Positions 1 through 8,365 of a stretch of 37,688 nucleotides of DNA are shown here, piece by piece. The stretch comes from Anaerolineales bacterium (GTDB taxonomy: Bacteria; Chloroflexota; Anaerolineae; Anaerolineales; UBA4823). The position numbers were made by a program, and so were the translations under genes. The stretch spans positions 1 to 37,688 of the forward strand of contig JALHTN010000150.1 in the NCBI GenBank assembly GCA_022865865.1, given 5' to 3'. Position 1 is the stretch's first letter; the number at the start of each line of letters is the position of its first letter. The notes under the pieces were generated by a model. It was not told the origin of the DNA. It ran no database searches and was given only the letters and a program-made list of their open reading frames with translations.

Positions 1-592
1 CAAAACCACCCAATATGACCCGGGTGCGACCAGCGGGCCAAACAGCCAGAGCAGCACATACAATAGGTAAATCTGCGGGTGTACGGGCGACATCTTCATA
101 GGCTAGTTGCACGTTCATTGGGATGGTGATTTTCACAATCAACTTTGAGCGTAATTTGTTTTCACGCATTATAAGCAGGTCTCCAAGAGAAATATTTTCA
201 CCTCCCGGAAGCAAAGTAACTGATGCATCCAAAGCAAGCAGTGCTGAAGTAAATGGAGACCGTCCATCGGAGGCAACAAGCGTGCCAGCAACAGTTGCAA
301 CTTGCCTTAAGTTCTGAGTTGCTTCTCGCAATATCGTTTCTTTTAGAACTTCTTGGATTCTAGTTTCCTCATACAATGATTGAAGAGTGACTGTAGCTCC
401 AACTTCAAGGAAGTTTCCCTTTGCACGTAAGTTTCCCAGCCCTACATCTTGTAAATCCACAACTGCAAATTGATCAGTATTAAATCGATCAATGGCAGTA
501 CCCCCACCCATGACAACCGTATTCATTTTCTGATGAGCGATTAAATCCAATGTTTCATCGATACTTTGAGGCCGAAAATATTCAACAATCAT
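1..592 (-). CDS. FAD-binding subunit of a molybdenum hydroxylase (CoxM/XdhB family), 3' part cut off by window edge
   Basis: The 197 visible residues match the N-terminal FAD-binding domain of the medium subunit of xanthine/CO-dehydrogenase-type molybdenum hydroxylases. This subunit passes electrons between the iron-sulfur subunit and an outside acceptor. Seen: a start typical of the family (MIVEYFRPQSIDE), a glycine-rich FAD loop VMGGGTAID near residue 28, and the second FAD region RQVATVAGTLVASDGRSPF near residues 96-114, followed by LLALDA. The C-terminal domain lies outside the window. The ATG at 592 is preceded by GAGGGG seven bases upstream and starts 10 bases after the thioesterase stop, so the two genes are probably co-transcribed. 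Which hydroxylase it belongs to (xanthine, CO, nicotinate or another) cannot be told without the large subunit. Confidence 0.85.
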   Translation of the reverse strand, partial: MIVEYFRPQSIDETLDLIAHQKMNTVVMGGGTAIDRFNTDQFAVVDLQDVGLGNLRAKGNFLEVGATVTLQSLYEETRIQEVLKETILREATQNLRQVATVAGTLVASDGRSPFTSALLALDASVTLLPGGENISLGDLLIMRENKLRSKLIVKITIPMNVQLAYEDVARTPADLPIVCAALAVWPAGRTRVILGGF

Positions 593-602
593 ATGCTACC
601 CC

Positions 603-1103
603 TCACTGGTTTGGATATTCGTCTGTTTCATATACCTTCCAACCTAGAGCCTCTAAATCAACCTCACTGATTTCTTCATCGGGGAGGTTGACAAGTAATG
701 CCTTCGCTTCTGCTAATAGATCACCTTCTGGACCGTATATCTTCCCTGTACTGGAAGCCATGCGGCTTTTTGATTTTTCCACCTGTCCAACTACTCTCAA
801 GGGCTTTTCAACGGGAACGTTTTTCCGAAATCGAATTTCAAGTTTCGCAGTAAACATAAAACGAGTATGTTCACTATTGATATGTGCTCTTCCAGTTACT
901 TCATCCAACATGGCAGTTACGATGCCGCCATGCACAATCCCTGGATAGCCTTGAAAATGTTCAGGAACAGTGTACTCTGCTGTCACTTCACCAGGTCCGG
1001 TTTCAAAAAAACGCAATTTTAAACCATAATTATTTTCCAAACCACATACGAAACAGTGGCGAGAGTTGGGTTGCAGTTTGTGTTCGGTTTTTTTACTCAT
1101 CAT
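603..1103 (-). CDS. PaaI-type hotdog-fold thioesterase
   Basis: A protein of about 166 residues of the hotdog (PaaI/4HBT) thioesterase family, expected to hydrolyse an acyl-CoA or similar thioester in the cytoplasm. Seen: the opening motif HCFVCGLENNYGLKLRF, common in this subfamily, and the active-site segment GIVHGGIVTAMLDEV, where HGG and the helix Asp/Glu form the catalytic region. An in-frame TTG at 1109 precedes two ATGs (1103 and 1100). I prefer 1103 because a perfect TATAAT lies seven bases upstream and there is no ribosome binding site, as in a leaderless transcript. It is the first gene after an intrinsic terminator and precedes the molybdenum hydroxylase FAD subunit by 10 bases. 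The substrate is unknown. Confidence 0.85.
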   Translation of the reverse strand: MMSKKTEHKLQPNSRHCFVCGLENNYGLKLRFFETGPGEVTAEYTVPEHFQGYPGIVHGGIVTAMLDEVTGRAHINSEHTRFMFTAKLEIRFRKNVPVEKPLRVVGQVEKSKSRMASSTGKIYGPEGDLLAEAKALLVNLPDEEISEVDLEALGWKVYETDEYPNQ

Positions 1104-1110
1104 TACCAAA

Positions 1111-1116
1111 ATTATA
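1111..1116 (-). promoter_or_regulatory. Perfect -10 box directly upstream of the thioesterase gene
   Basis: The minus strand reads TATAAT, then seven bases, then the ATG at 1103. A start site at this distance would fall on the A of the start codon. No convincing -35 hexamer is seen at 16-18 bases. Confidence 0.4.
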
Positions 1117-1180
1117 CTATGCTCATCAACTGTAATCGCGGATCTAATCCTGCGCTAGATTTCTGGTAATTTATCCTGGG

Positions 1181-1212
1181 AAAAAACAAATTGGCGGAGT
1201 GCACTCCGCCAA
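1181..1212 (-). terminator. Rho-independent terminator after the LLM oxidoreductase gene
   Basis: The perfect palindrome GGCGGAGTGCACTCCGCC (1193-1210), extended by TT/AA pairs to a 9-bp stem with loop TGCA, is followed on the minus strand by TTTGTTTTTT. It lies about 70 bases past the stop codon of the LLM gene and separates the F420 block from the thioesterase/FAD-subunit unit. Confidence 0.85.
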
Positions 1213-1284
1213 TAAATATCTTCAATATCCACCAAATTTTAACTCACACCTAATTGAAGCGCAGAACAAATCCGGATTCGATCA

Positions 1285-2277
1285 TTAAGCAAAAGTGTCA
1301 ATCAGCAGCTTGACATCCCCACCCACAGAATACAAAATCGGTGAGGTGCAGCCATGCTTGCGGTATTCGTTCACCTTGGTACGGGCTTCTTCTGGGGTTC
1401 CAGAGGCTGTGATGCGGTCGATCAAATCCTCCGGTATAAAGTGTTTTGCTTGTTGGATTTGTTCTTTAGTTGCTGGCCAACCAAGGATAGATTGGATTTC
1501 ACTCACCACATCCTGTGATACACCTGAGGCTTTGGCGATATGAGGCTGTTGGGCAATATATTGGGTTAGCAAACCTCGTGTGCTGTCGATTGCTTTTTCA
1601 CGATCATAATCAACAGAACAAACAACGAGCTGCGGACGATCCACATCCTCCAGAGTTCGTCCAGCCTTTTTCGCTCCCCTTTCTAATAATTCCAAGGCAC
1701 GATCGTTATATTCAGGTGGAACACAGTAGTTCAACACGGCGCCATCGGCGATTTCACCGGTCAGCTCCATCATCTTATCACCAGTTGCACCTATCATAAT
1801 GGGTACGTTTCTAGGTTCCCGACGCCCATGTACCACATCCAGCTCTATTTCGTCCACATGAACAAATTCACCATGGTATGTGACTCTCTCCAGATTCAGT
1901 AAACGACGCAGGATTTCGACGGTTTCACGCATAGCAGTCAAAGGTTTACGACGATCGATTCCAACGTTTCGAGCAAGGGGATCCCACCAGGCTCCAATCC
2001 CACAAATGATCCGATCCGGTGCCAGATCATCTAGAGTTAGGTACGTAGCAGCCAGCAAACCGATATTTCGGGTCCAATTGTTGATCACCCCTGAACCGAC
2101 TTTAATTTTTTCCGTTACCGCCGCGTAAGCTGCCATCGGAACGATCGCATCTCTCACAAGGCGCGACTCAGCTTGCCAGACCGCCTCGAATCCTTTCTTC
2201 TCGGCATAACGCACATAATCTAATCCATCTCGCAGATCATGGGCATCCTGTAAATATAAAGCTACTCGGTCAGACAT
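1285..2277 (-). CDS. LLM-class F420-dependent oxidoreductase
   Basis: A 330-residue luciferase-like TIM-barrel flavin/F420 oxidoreductase. The F420-linked branch includes methylenetetrahydromethanopterin reductase and many F420H2-dependent reductases of unknown substrate. Seen: [13 protein letters not shown] in the barrel core, [11 protein letters not shown], the helix [11 protein letters not shown], and [20 protein letters not shown], all typical of the family. The start is set at 2277 because GGAGG stands six bases before that ATG; the in-frame ATG at 2289 overlaps the binding site. It is the last gene of the cofC-cofD-cofE cluster and is followed by a terminator, which supports F420 over FMN as cofactor. 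The reaction catalysed is unknown. Confidence 0.85.
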   Translation of the reverse strand: MSDRVALYLQDAHDLRDGLDYVRYAEKKGFEAVWQAESRLVRDAIVPMAAYAAVTEKIKVGSGVINNWTRNIGLLAATYLTLDDLAPDRIICGIGAWWDPLARNVGIDRRKPLTAMRETVEILRRLLNLERVTYHGEFVHVDEIELDVVHGRREPRNVPIMIGATGDKMMELTGEIADGAVLNYCVPPEYNDRALELLERGAKKAGRTLEDVDRPQLVVCSVDYDREKAIDSTRGLLTQYIAQQPHIAKASGVSQDVVSEIQSILGWPATKEQIQQAKHFIPEDLIDRITASGTPEEARTKVNEYRKHGCTSPILYSVGGDVKLLIDTFA

Positions 2278-2314
2278 CTGAACCTCCAAAATGTTGTGAT
2301 TTTCTCAAATATTT

Positions 2315-2929
2315 CTATCCGATAGTCCAGCTCCCCAACTCATCACTGACCAATTCTAAATCCTCTGGGACATCCATATCAAGGGCGAGAGAGGGAAGCT
2401 CACATATTTCCAATCGAGCGCCAGCTTGCTGCGCCCTTAAGCAATGACGTTCGAATGAATGGGGACCATAATCATAATCGATTAAACCCACTGGACACAC
2501 CAACAAAGCATTCGTACCTTCTCTCTTGCGATCTGGAGCTACAACAACAACGGGAGGATCTTTGACCATTTCAAGCATGGCGCTCACGTCTTCTTTGGAG
2601 ATCATCGGTAAATCTGATGGAATTATCAGCACCCCCCGAGTTGCATATTGCTTGGCCACTATTGTCGCCCGGGTTAATGCGATATTCAACTCAGGTGCAC
2701 CGTTTTCTTGCACCGTTCGCGCTCCATGAGCGCGAGCTAACGATAACGCTGCCTGATCGCGGCTCACGACCAGTACTTGCTCAATCTCTGGGATTTCTCT
2801 TAATGTGTCTACGGTATGGATTAATAATTGGCGGTTCAGACCTAAACGCTCATCCTCTGTTAATACCTGCGCTAACCGTGATTTTCCCCTTCGCAAAGGT
2901 TTTACTGGAACGATCGCCCATAAGGTCAT
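2315..2929 (-). CDS. cofC: 2-phospho-L-lactate (or phosphoenolpyruvate) guanylyltransferase CofC
   Basis: A 204-residue nucleotidyltransferase that activates 2-phospholactate or phosphoenolpyruvate with GTP, releasing pyrophosphate, to give the donor used by CofD in F420 synthesis. Seen: the N-terminal nucleotide-binding motif VPVKPLRRGKSRLA (residues 8-21), the metal-binding SDLPMIS, and the CofC signatures GTNALL and YGPHSFERH. Length is typical. The gene lies between cofD (upstream in transcription, about 115 bases) and the LLM oxidoreductase gene. AGGA stands about nine bases before the ATG. Whether the substrate is phospholactate or phosphoenolpyruvate cannot be read from the sequence. 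Confidence 0.93.
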   Translation of the reverse strand: MTLWAIVPVKPLRRGKSRLAQVLTEDERLGLNRQLLIHTVDTLREIPEIEQVLVVSRDQAALSLARAHGARTVQENGAPELNIALTRATIVAKQYATRGVLIIPSDLPMISKEDVSAMLEMVKDPPVVVVAPDRKREGTNALLVCPVGLIDYDYGPHSFERHCLRAQQAGARLEICELPSLALDMDVPEDLELVSDELGSWTIG

Positions 2930-3043
2930 TAATTTTTCCTTTCAATTGACTATAAATTTTTAGCATCGATTATCTTCCCCAAATCAGTATATCAGTGATA
3001 AATAAATCCAGAGCCAATAATTTTGTTATTAACACCGCCGATA

Positions 3044-4024
3044 TTAAGATAATACCGATTTATGATCCCGAAGAAGCAGCTCACCAAATTCGATCACCTG
3101 CTCAGCTAAATTTATGCGATCCGTTGGGGTCTTCATGAGTGTATTTCTAACAAGAGAACTTATCCCTAATTTGTGAATCGCATTTTGTTGGTCTTCATCC
3201 AGAGTGTCTAGGATGAACCCGGAAAGCAAGCCACCACTGGAAATCGATCCATAATGCACCGCAACATTAGCAGCAGATGGACTAATACCCATTTCAAGAA
3301 ACATTTTTGCTGCGGGACCTTTTACGGTTTTTCCTTGAATAATCGGTGAGACTGCTATCACGCACTTCCCCTCAACATTTTCAATCATGGCACCTGGTAT
3401 GTCTGGAACTGCCAAAATGGGATCGATACTGACCCAAGGATTGGAAGGACAAATCACCACCAAGTCCGCTGCGAGCAAAGATTCCAATACACCCGGGGCA
3501 GGTGTCGCCGAATCCACTCCTTCAAAATAAAAACCTGACACTTGAGGTTCGCAATGGTATTTAACAAAATAATCTTGGAAGGGTAAGTCCCCTTCACTTG
3601 AATGGACTACAGTCGCAACACGGTCATCACTCATTGGCAAAACTCGCGCAGCAATTTCCCATTTGGTGGAAAAATTGTGGCAAATCTCGCTGAGCACCTT
3701 CCCTTCTTTTAGTAATCTGGTTCGTTCCATATGAGTTCCCAGATCTCGATCTCCCAATCGAAACCAAGTCGGACCACCCAATTGATCCACTGTCTCCATT
3801 GCCTGCCAGGTCTCTCCTTCTTGTCCCCATCCAGTTTTAGGATTAGCAATTCCAGCAAGTGTGTAACACACCGTGTCTAAATCGGGACAAATCCGCAATC
3901 CGAAATGATCAAAGTCATCAGCTGTATTGACGATAATTGTCAATGATTCACCAGGCAGGATTTTAGCCAATCCATCGACGAGTTTTGCCCCCCCAACACC
4001 ACCAGCCAAAGCGACCACCTTCAT
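3044..4024 (-). CDS. cofD: 2-phospho-L-lactate transferase CofD
   Basis: A 326-residue enzyme that transfers the phospholactyl (or enolpyruvyl) group from the GDP-linked donor to the deazaflavin Fo, giving F420-0 or its dehydro form. Seen: the N-terminal loop VALAGGVGGAKLVDGL (residues 4-19) and the family signature NTADDFDHFGLRICPDLDTV (residues 33-52); later VICPSNPWVSIDPIL and IQGKTVKGPAAK also match. The ATG at 4024 is chosen over one at 4051 because GGAG lies eight bases before it and the conserved sequence begins at once. The PPOX gene ends 76 bases upstream. The Fo synthase genes (cofG/cofH or fbiC) are not in the window. Confidence 0.94.
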   Translation of the reverse strand: MKVVALAGGVGGAKLVDGLAKILPGESLTIIVNTADDFDHFGLRICPDLDTVCYTLAGIANPKTGWGQEGETWQAMETVDQLGGPTWFRLGDRDLGTHMERTRLLKEGKVLSEICHNFSTKWEIAARVLPMSDDRVATVVHSSEGDLPFQDYFVKYHCEPQVSGFYFEGVDSATPAPGVLESLLAADLVVICPSNPWVSIDPILAVPDIPGAMIENVEGKCVIAVSPIIQGKTVKGPAAKMFLEMGISPSAANVAVHYGSISSGGLLSGFILDTLDEDQQNAIHKLGISSLVRNTLMKTPTDRINLAEQVIEFGELLLRDHKSVLS

Positions 4025-4100
4025 CTCACACTCCTGAGAACATGTCTTCAATCATATTCACACTAGATTTCTTCTTCCGGTTTAAAGCTAATATTCCAAT

Positions 4101-4508
4101 TCATCCCATCACCTGTATTTTCTCCGGAAGCAGCTTATAAATCAAGCGGATTTCATTGGGATCATTCAGGGTATATTCAGAATTACCAGTGTATTTCGCG
4201 GACAAATCATTGATGTGCTGCCTGGCTCCTTCTTGTTTGATTTCGACGATCCTGCCGCGAATCTGAATGTACCGGTAAGGCTTCTCTTGATCGTGGATCG
4301 CTAATGCAATCTGCGGTCTCTCGCGCATATTTTTATCTTTAACTCGTCCCTGGGTTGAATTGATCAGGATATGTTGTTCATCAGTATTGAACCAGATCGG
4401 AGTCACCTGTGGGGTTCCGTCATTCATACTGGTAGCCAAATATGCGTAGGCGCGCACTTCATCGCTGACCAAGTCAGCATGAGATTCGGGAATATTTACT
4501 ATACTCAT
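4101..4508 (-). CDS. PPOX-class F420-dependent (pyridoxamine-oxidase-like split-barrel) protein
   Basis: A 135-residue split beta-barrel protein of the pyridoxamine 5'-phosphate oxidase superfamily, in the group that binds F420 or flavin and carries out small reductions. Seen: PQVTPIWFNTD, GRVKDKNMRERPQIAL and PYRYIQIRGRIVEI, in the family's usual order. No membrane segment. The gene lies 10 bases past the pyrophosphatase-like gene's stop and upstream of cofD, so F420 is the likely cofactor. The substrate is unknown. Confidence 0.85.
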   Translation of the reverse strand: MSIVNIPESHADLVSDEVRAYAYLATSMNDGTPQVTPIWFNTDEQHILINSTQGRVKDKNMRERPQIALAIHDQEKPYRYIQIRGRIVEIKQEGARQHINDLSAKYTGNSEYTLNDPNEIRLIYKLLPEKIQVMG

Positions 4509-4518
4509 AACTCTCCTT

Positions 4519-4863
4519 TTACTTTTTACGTTGAATTAAGATTGCACGCATCTTGTGTGATTTATGGAAATTCTGAATTGTAAGTATTTCTGATTCTGAG
4601 CAACCTATAACTAATTTTATTTCACTATCCATTTTCTGCAAATCAACCGTGGCGAGAAAACCATCAATTTTCTTAGACCTCAATGAACCAAGCCAAACAT
4701 CGATACCTCCTCCATCCGTTGACTTCGTGTCTTTCAAATATCCATAATCCAGCGGATAAGTTAATTCTGGGAAATGTGGGTGGGTAGAACCTTTGGGGCG
4801 ATCGATAATGATTGAGGTGCTTGATACAAGCTTTTCCATGAACTCCCAAAACTCATCTTCCAC
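4519..4863 (-). CDS. Small, divergent inorganic pyrophosphatase-like protein
   Basis: About 114 residues with clear but reduced similarity to soluble family I pyrophosphatases. Seen: IDRPKGSTHPHFPELTYP, then LDYGYL (the tyrosine-rich active-site strand), then TDGGGIDVWLGSL where classical enzymes read DGDPLDV, so one metal-binding Asp is Gly here. It is shorter than the usual 170 or more residues. A start at GTG 4863 is preferred because GAGG lies 10 bases upstream; an ATG at 4908 would add 15 residues unlike the family. It sits between cofE and the PPOX gene. Removal of pyrophosphate released by CofC would be a sensible role, but that is inference, and the altered site makes activity uncertain. 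Confidence 0.7.
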   Translation of the reverse strand: MEDEFWEFMEKLVSSTSIIIDRPKGSTHPHFPELTYPLDYGYLKDTKSTDGGGIDVWLGSLRSKKIDGFLATVDLQKMDSEIKLVIGCSESEILTIQNFHKSHKMRAILIQRKK

Positions 4864-4954
4864 AGCTACGCTACCTCGGTAAATAAAAATCGAAGAATTA
4901 CAAATCAACTGGTTCGCGAGATGTAATTCAAGCCAAATCTAAAGAATGTGTTGA

Positions 4955-5728
4955 TTACCGGAACATATCTTCTTGTTCTGGGCGGATTAATTCCTCCAGG
5001 GATCCTTCGCGAAGAGCATATGGAAAGCCACGCACATGGACAACCGGAGTCCCTTCACCTGCCTGGCCCATAACAAGCGAAGCAGCTGCGGCTAATTCAT
5101 CAGCAGCTCCTACTTGGGTGACTCTCAAGGTTCTGCCGAATAAATCAGGATCACCCCGCAAATCCTCTAACCCAGGTAAGCCGGATATGCCGATTGCGAC
5201 ACCCACGGTCCCCAATCTCCAGGCACGTCCATGGGAGTCGATTATTAATATTCCAATTGTTTGGCAGCACCATTCTTCAAGTTTACTTCTTATTAATTTC
5301 GCAGAGTAATCCGGGTTTTCTGGGAGTAATAATACCCACTCATCCGAATCACTCTCAGTATTGACATTCGAGTGATCAATACCTGCGTTGGCACAAACAA
5401 AACCAAGCCGGTGTTCAACGATGATTGTGCCTAGACGGGTGCGCAGAATAGATTTGCTTTCCTGAAGGATCAACTCTATTAACCGCGCATCCTTATCAAC
5501 TTGCTCACCAAGAGCCAAGGCTTTTCTTGATGGTGACACCGAAGCAAGATTGATAAAACGATCCTCTGATTTGGAAACGATTTTTTGAGCTAAAACCAGG
5601 ATGTCTCCAGCTTCGAGATCGATTTGCATCCGCTCCAAAGCAGAAATTATCAAACTAGCCAAATCATCACCTGGATTAACAATTGGAATACCAGGTAAAG
5701 GAGTAAGTGTGAGAGTCAAGGAAATCAA
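4955..5728 (-). CDS. cofE: Coenzyme F420-0:L-glutamate ligase CofE
   Basis: A 257-residue GTP-dependent ligase that adds gamma-linked glutamate to F420-0. Seen: LTLTPLPGIPIVNPGDDLA at the N-terminus, GDILVLAQKIVSKSEDR (residues about 41-57), GFVCANAGIDHSNV, and the C-terminal DSHGRAWRLGTVGVAIG, all hallmarks of the CofE/FbiB-N family. There is no C-terminal nitroreductase domain of the FbiB type, so this is the short form. It is 35 bases downstream of the F420 oxidoreductase gene and starts the F420 biosynthesis run cofE, PPase-like, PPOX, cofD, cofC. Confidence 0.94.
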   Translation of the reverse strand: MISLTLTLTPLPGIPIVNPGDDLASLIISALERMQIDLEAGDILVLAQKIVSKSEDRFINLASVSPSRKALALGEQVDKDARLIELILQESKSILRTRLGTIIVEHRLGFVCANAGIDHSNVNTESDSDEWVLLLPENPDYSAKLIRSKLEEWCCQTIGILIIDSHGRAWRLGTVGVAIGISGLPGLEDLRGDPDLFGRTLRVTQVGAADELAAAASLVMGQAGEGTPVVHVRGFPYALREGSLEELIRPEQEDMFR

Positions 5729-5763
5729 CCTGAAAAAGATTTTTGGATCAAAGTTACCTTTGA

Positions 5764-6435
5764 TTAGTCTTTACTGATCCCTGAAATCTGGATCGAACCG
5801 GATCGGCTTTTGTAGTGCTTATTCATGCTGATCAAAATCGAAGTCAAACCTTCAACAACGATCGCATTGTCTAAATCACCTGCATAATAGGCGTTCATAC
5901 CCAGGCATTCAACCAGCTTGCTGACCACTTCTACGTCTGCGGGGTCATCAGCACAAATTAACACATCATCTTCCAATGGTTGGTCAATGCTCTTGCGAAG
6001 CGCGGCAGCAGGAACATTTTGAAATGCTGCAACCACTCGAACATCTGATCCTAAGCTCTCTTGAGCTAACCTCGCAGCAGATGGTGGAGATGGGGGTTTC
6101 GGATCGCGGAAATCTACCCGTGCAGTTGCGTCGACTAAAATTTTTCCTTTTAGGTCATCCTTCAACCCATCGATCGCTTGTTTGTGGGCGGTATGTACAA
6201 CGGTTAACACGCATATATCTGCTTTCCGGGCAGCTGCTCCATTCTCAAGACCCAGAATCGAATCGGTACCCAACTTCTCATTCAAAGTAGCAGCTGTCGC
6301 CTGTGCTTTCTCCTTGAGGCGAGAGCCAATAATCACCTGATATCCGTGATTTGCCCATCTCAACGCCAACCCAGGTCCCTCATTCCCAGTACCACCAAGG
6401 ACCGCAATAATTGGAAGATGATTCTTAGAAAACAT
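5764..6435 (-). CDS. npdG: NADPH:coenzyme F420 oxidoreductase
   Basis: A 223-residue Rossmann-fold enzyme that moves hydride between NADP(H) and F420, joining the F420 pool to the NADP pool. Seen: the dinucleotide loop AVLGGTGNEGPGLALRWA near residue 11, IIGSRLKEKA, which fits NADP binding, and the family-specific VVAAFQNVPAAALR and LDNAIVVEGLTSILISMN. The start is ATG 6435, with GGAG six bases upstream; an in-frame ATG at 6480 would overlap the amidohydrolase gene by 34 bases and add residues unlike the family. It begins 11 bases after the amidohydrolase stop, so both are probably one transcript, and it leads into cofE. Confidence 0.9.
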   Translation of the reverse strand: MFSKNHLPIIAVLGGTGNEGPGLALRWANHGYQVIIGSRLKEKAQATAATLNEKLGTDSILGLENGAAARKADICVLTVVHTAHKQAIDGLKDDLKGKILVDATARVDFRDPKPPSPPSAARLAQESLGSDVRVVAAFQNVPAAALRKSIDQPLEDDVLICADDPADVEVVSKLVECLGMNAYYAGDLDNAIVVEGLTSILISMNKHYKSRSGSIQISGISKD

Positions 6436-6446
6436 ATATTCTCCAT

Positions 6447-7799
6447 TTAATTTGGTACATAATTGTTGTAGCGCTTCCAAACATCTGGCGCATGCTGACG
6501 TGCATTGGAAGTGATAGCTTCCTCATCCAGAGTAAGCAGTTTTCGATCGCGCATTAACACTTCGCCAGCCACAATTGTGGTCGTGACCATCCCTTCATTG
6601 AACCCGAAAATGATTTGCCATGGCAGATTTCCTTCTGTCATGGGAGTGTGAGGGTGATAATCCACGAAAATTATGTCAGCGAATGCTCCTGCTGTTATGC
6701 GACCGAGAGCAGCTTCCTGGAAGAATTTGTTTGCTAAGGCTGAATTATTATAAACACCTAATTGAACTGCATCCAAACCAGTAAAACGCCTTGGATCACG
6801 ATGCCAAACCTTATGAAGCAGATAGGCAGTTTTCCATTCTTCCCACATGGTATGGCTGAATCCATCTGTTCCAATTCCCACCTTAATTCCCGCGCGCAAT
6901 AAATCTTCGATAGGTGCGACACCTACTCCATTGTTCATATTTGACCGCGGTTGATGAGTTACCCAGGTATTCGTGTCCGCGAGCAGCTCAGCTTCTTTGA
7001 TATCAATGTGAACCACATGGGCAACAATTGTTTTCGGCCCCAGTATTCCATGCTTTGACAGGCGATCGACCACCCGCATTCCAGATTTCCCCAAGCTATC
7101 GTACTCGTCCACTTCATGTTCTGCGACATGAATATGGAACCCCTCTCCAGCAGGAACAGCAGCTCTACAAGCTTCCAGTGTTTCATCGCTAAGCGTCAAG
7201 CTGGCATGCAATCCAAAAGTTCCCGCCAGCCGGTGTCCTGAAAAATCTCCTGCATTGAGCCGTTCCTGAAAACGTACATTCTCTTGGATACCTGCCTTTG
7301 CTTTTGCATTTCCATCTCGGTCTGTAACCTCGTAACACAGTACTGATCTCAAACCTGCCGTATCGACTGCATCTGCGATCTCATCCAGCGACCCATCTAA
7401 TGCATTCGGAGAGGCGTGATGATCTATGAGAGTAGTAGTTCCATGTTTGATAGCGTCCACCAGCATCACATCCGCAGAAGCACGGACATCACCCATACCC
7501 AAGGATTTATCTAGGGGCCACCACAGCTTTTGCAGTATCTCGGGAAAATCTTTTGGAGCGGGTCCAGGGATAGCCAAACCACGCGCATATGCACCATAAA
7601 AATGAGTATGGGCACAGATGTTTCCTGGCATAACATACTGACCCCGGGCATCAATCCGATCAAGATTTGGATTTTGCGAGATCAGCTGATCTTGGGAACC
7701 GATCTCTGCAATGCGATCCGCTTCAATCCGGATTGCCTGACCCTCAAGAATCTGGTTTGGTTCACCCCAAGTTATAATTTTTCCGTTGGTGATTAACAT
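6447..7799 (-). CDS. ssnA: SsnA-like metal-dependent amidohydrolase
   Basis: A 450-residue TIM-barrel amidohydrolase of the family that includes E. coli SsnA and related deaminases. Seen: HTH metal ligands at residues 64 and 66 (CAHTHFYGAYARG), LIDHHASP at 124-131, which is characteristic of SsnA, HIH at 222-224, a later metal-site His near 261 (IVAHVVHI), and TDGF with the catalytic Asp at 312. SsnA genes are known to travel with selenium-dependent molybdenum hydroxylases. That fits the molybdenum hydroxylase FAD subunit at the window start and the selenocysteine tRNA at 16973. The substrate is not known; a purine or other N-heterocycle is a guess. It could instead be a chlorohydrolase/guanine-deaminase-like enzyme. 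Confidence 0.8.
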   Translation of the reverse strand: MLITNGKIITWGEPNQILEGQAIRIEADRIAEIGSQDQLISQNPNLDRIDARGQYVMPGNICAHTHFYGAYARGLAIPGPAPKDFPEILQKLWWPLDKSLGMGDVRASADVMLVDAIKHGTTTLIDHHASPNALDGSLDEIADAVDTAGLRSVLCYEVTDRDGNAKAKAGIQENVRFQERLNAGDFSGHRLAGTFGLHASLTLSDETLEACRAAVPAGEGFHIHVAEHEVDEYDSLGKSGMRVVDRLSKHGILGPKTIVAHVVHIDIKEAELLADTNTWVTHQPRSNMNNGVGVAPIEDLLRAGIKVGIGTDGFSHTMWEEWKTAYLLHKVWHRDPRRFTGLDAVQLGVYNNSALANKFFQEAALGRITAGAFADIIFVDYHPHTPMTEGNLPWQIIFGFNEGMVTTTIVAGEVLMRDRKLLTLDEEAITSNARQHAPDVWKRYNNYVPN

Positions 7800-7818
7800 G
7801 ATTGATCCTCTCGTCAGT

Positions 7819-8292
7819 TTATACCATTCTCACCAACCGCTCTTGATCCGGAACCTCAACAGCTCCTGGGATAAATTCTCGAACCCAGCGGATGGCTTCC
7901 TCACTTGGATAATTCATTCCTAATTTTGCCAAACACGCTGCAAACATACCGGTGCGACCTATGCCAGCATGGCAATGAATGGCGACCCCAGCTCCGGATT
8001 GTGAGTGCGATAAGACTGAATGGATGGCTTCCCTGACCTCGGCCAATTCAGGGACACTAAAATCTTGAATGGGTAGGTGAATAACCTCAAACCCCTTTGC
8101 TTGATAGGCTTCATGCAGATTGCGGCCAGTGACTCGTAAACATTCTTCATCGCTAACCAGCATAACTATCAAGGAAATGTCATTTTCCGTAAAGGCTGGG
8201 ATCAATTTCCCTTCTGGATCATAGGAACTAAAGGGCATTGCGCTGCGAAATATTCGCCCTCGAAATGTGAATGGAAGCTCAGTCAATTCCAT
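7819..8292 (-). CDS. Dual-specificity/tyrosine phosphatase-like protein
   Basis: A 157-residue cysteine-based phosphatase of the DSP/PTP superfamily. Seen: the P-loop HCHAGIGRTG, with nucleophile Cys107 and Arg113, and a likely general acid Asp77 in IQDFSVP. It has no signal peptide or extra domain. It ends 19 bases before the SsnA-like gene's start and is followed in the same direction by the F420 block. The substrate could be a phosphoprotein or a small phosphate ester. Confidence 0.85.
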   Translation of the reverse strand: MELTELPFTFRGRIFRSAMPFSSYDPEGKLIPAFTENDISLIVMLVSDEECLRVTGRNLHEAYQAKGFEVIHLPIQDFSVPELAEVREAIHSVLSHSQSGAGVAIHCHAGIGRTGMFAACLAKLGMNYPSEEAIRWVREFIPGAVEVPDQERLVRMV

Positions 8293-8365
8293 AATCTATT
8301 AGAGGATTCGTAAACAAGATCACCATTCGCCAAATGGCACTGCACCAAATTCACTATCAATATTA

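Noticed and set aside
550..948. A 132-codon plus-strand open frame
   Set aside because: It lies antisense to the thioesterase and FAD-subunit genes, whose protein motifs are clear.
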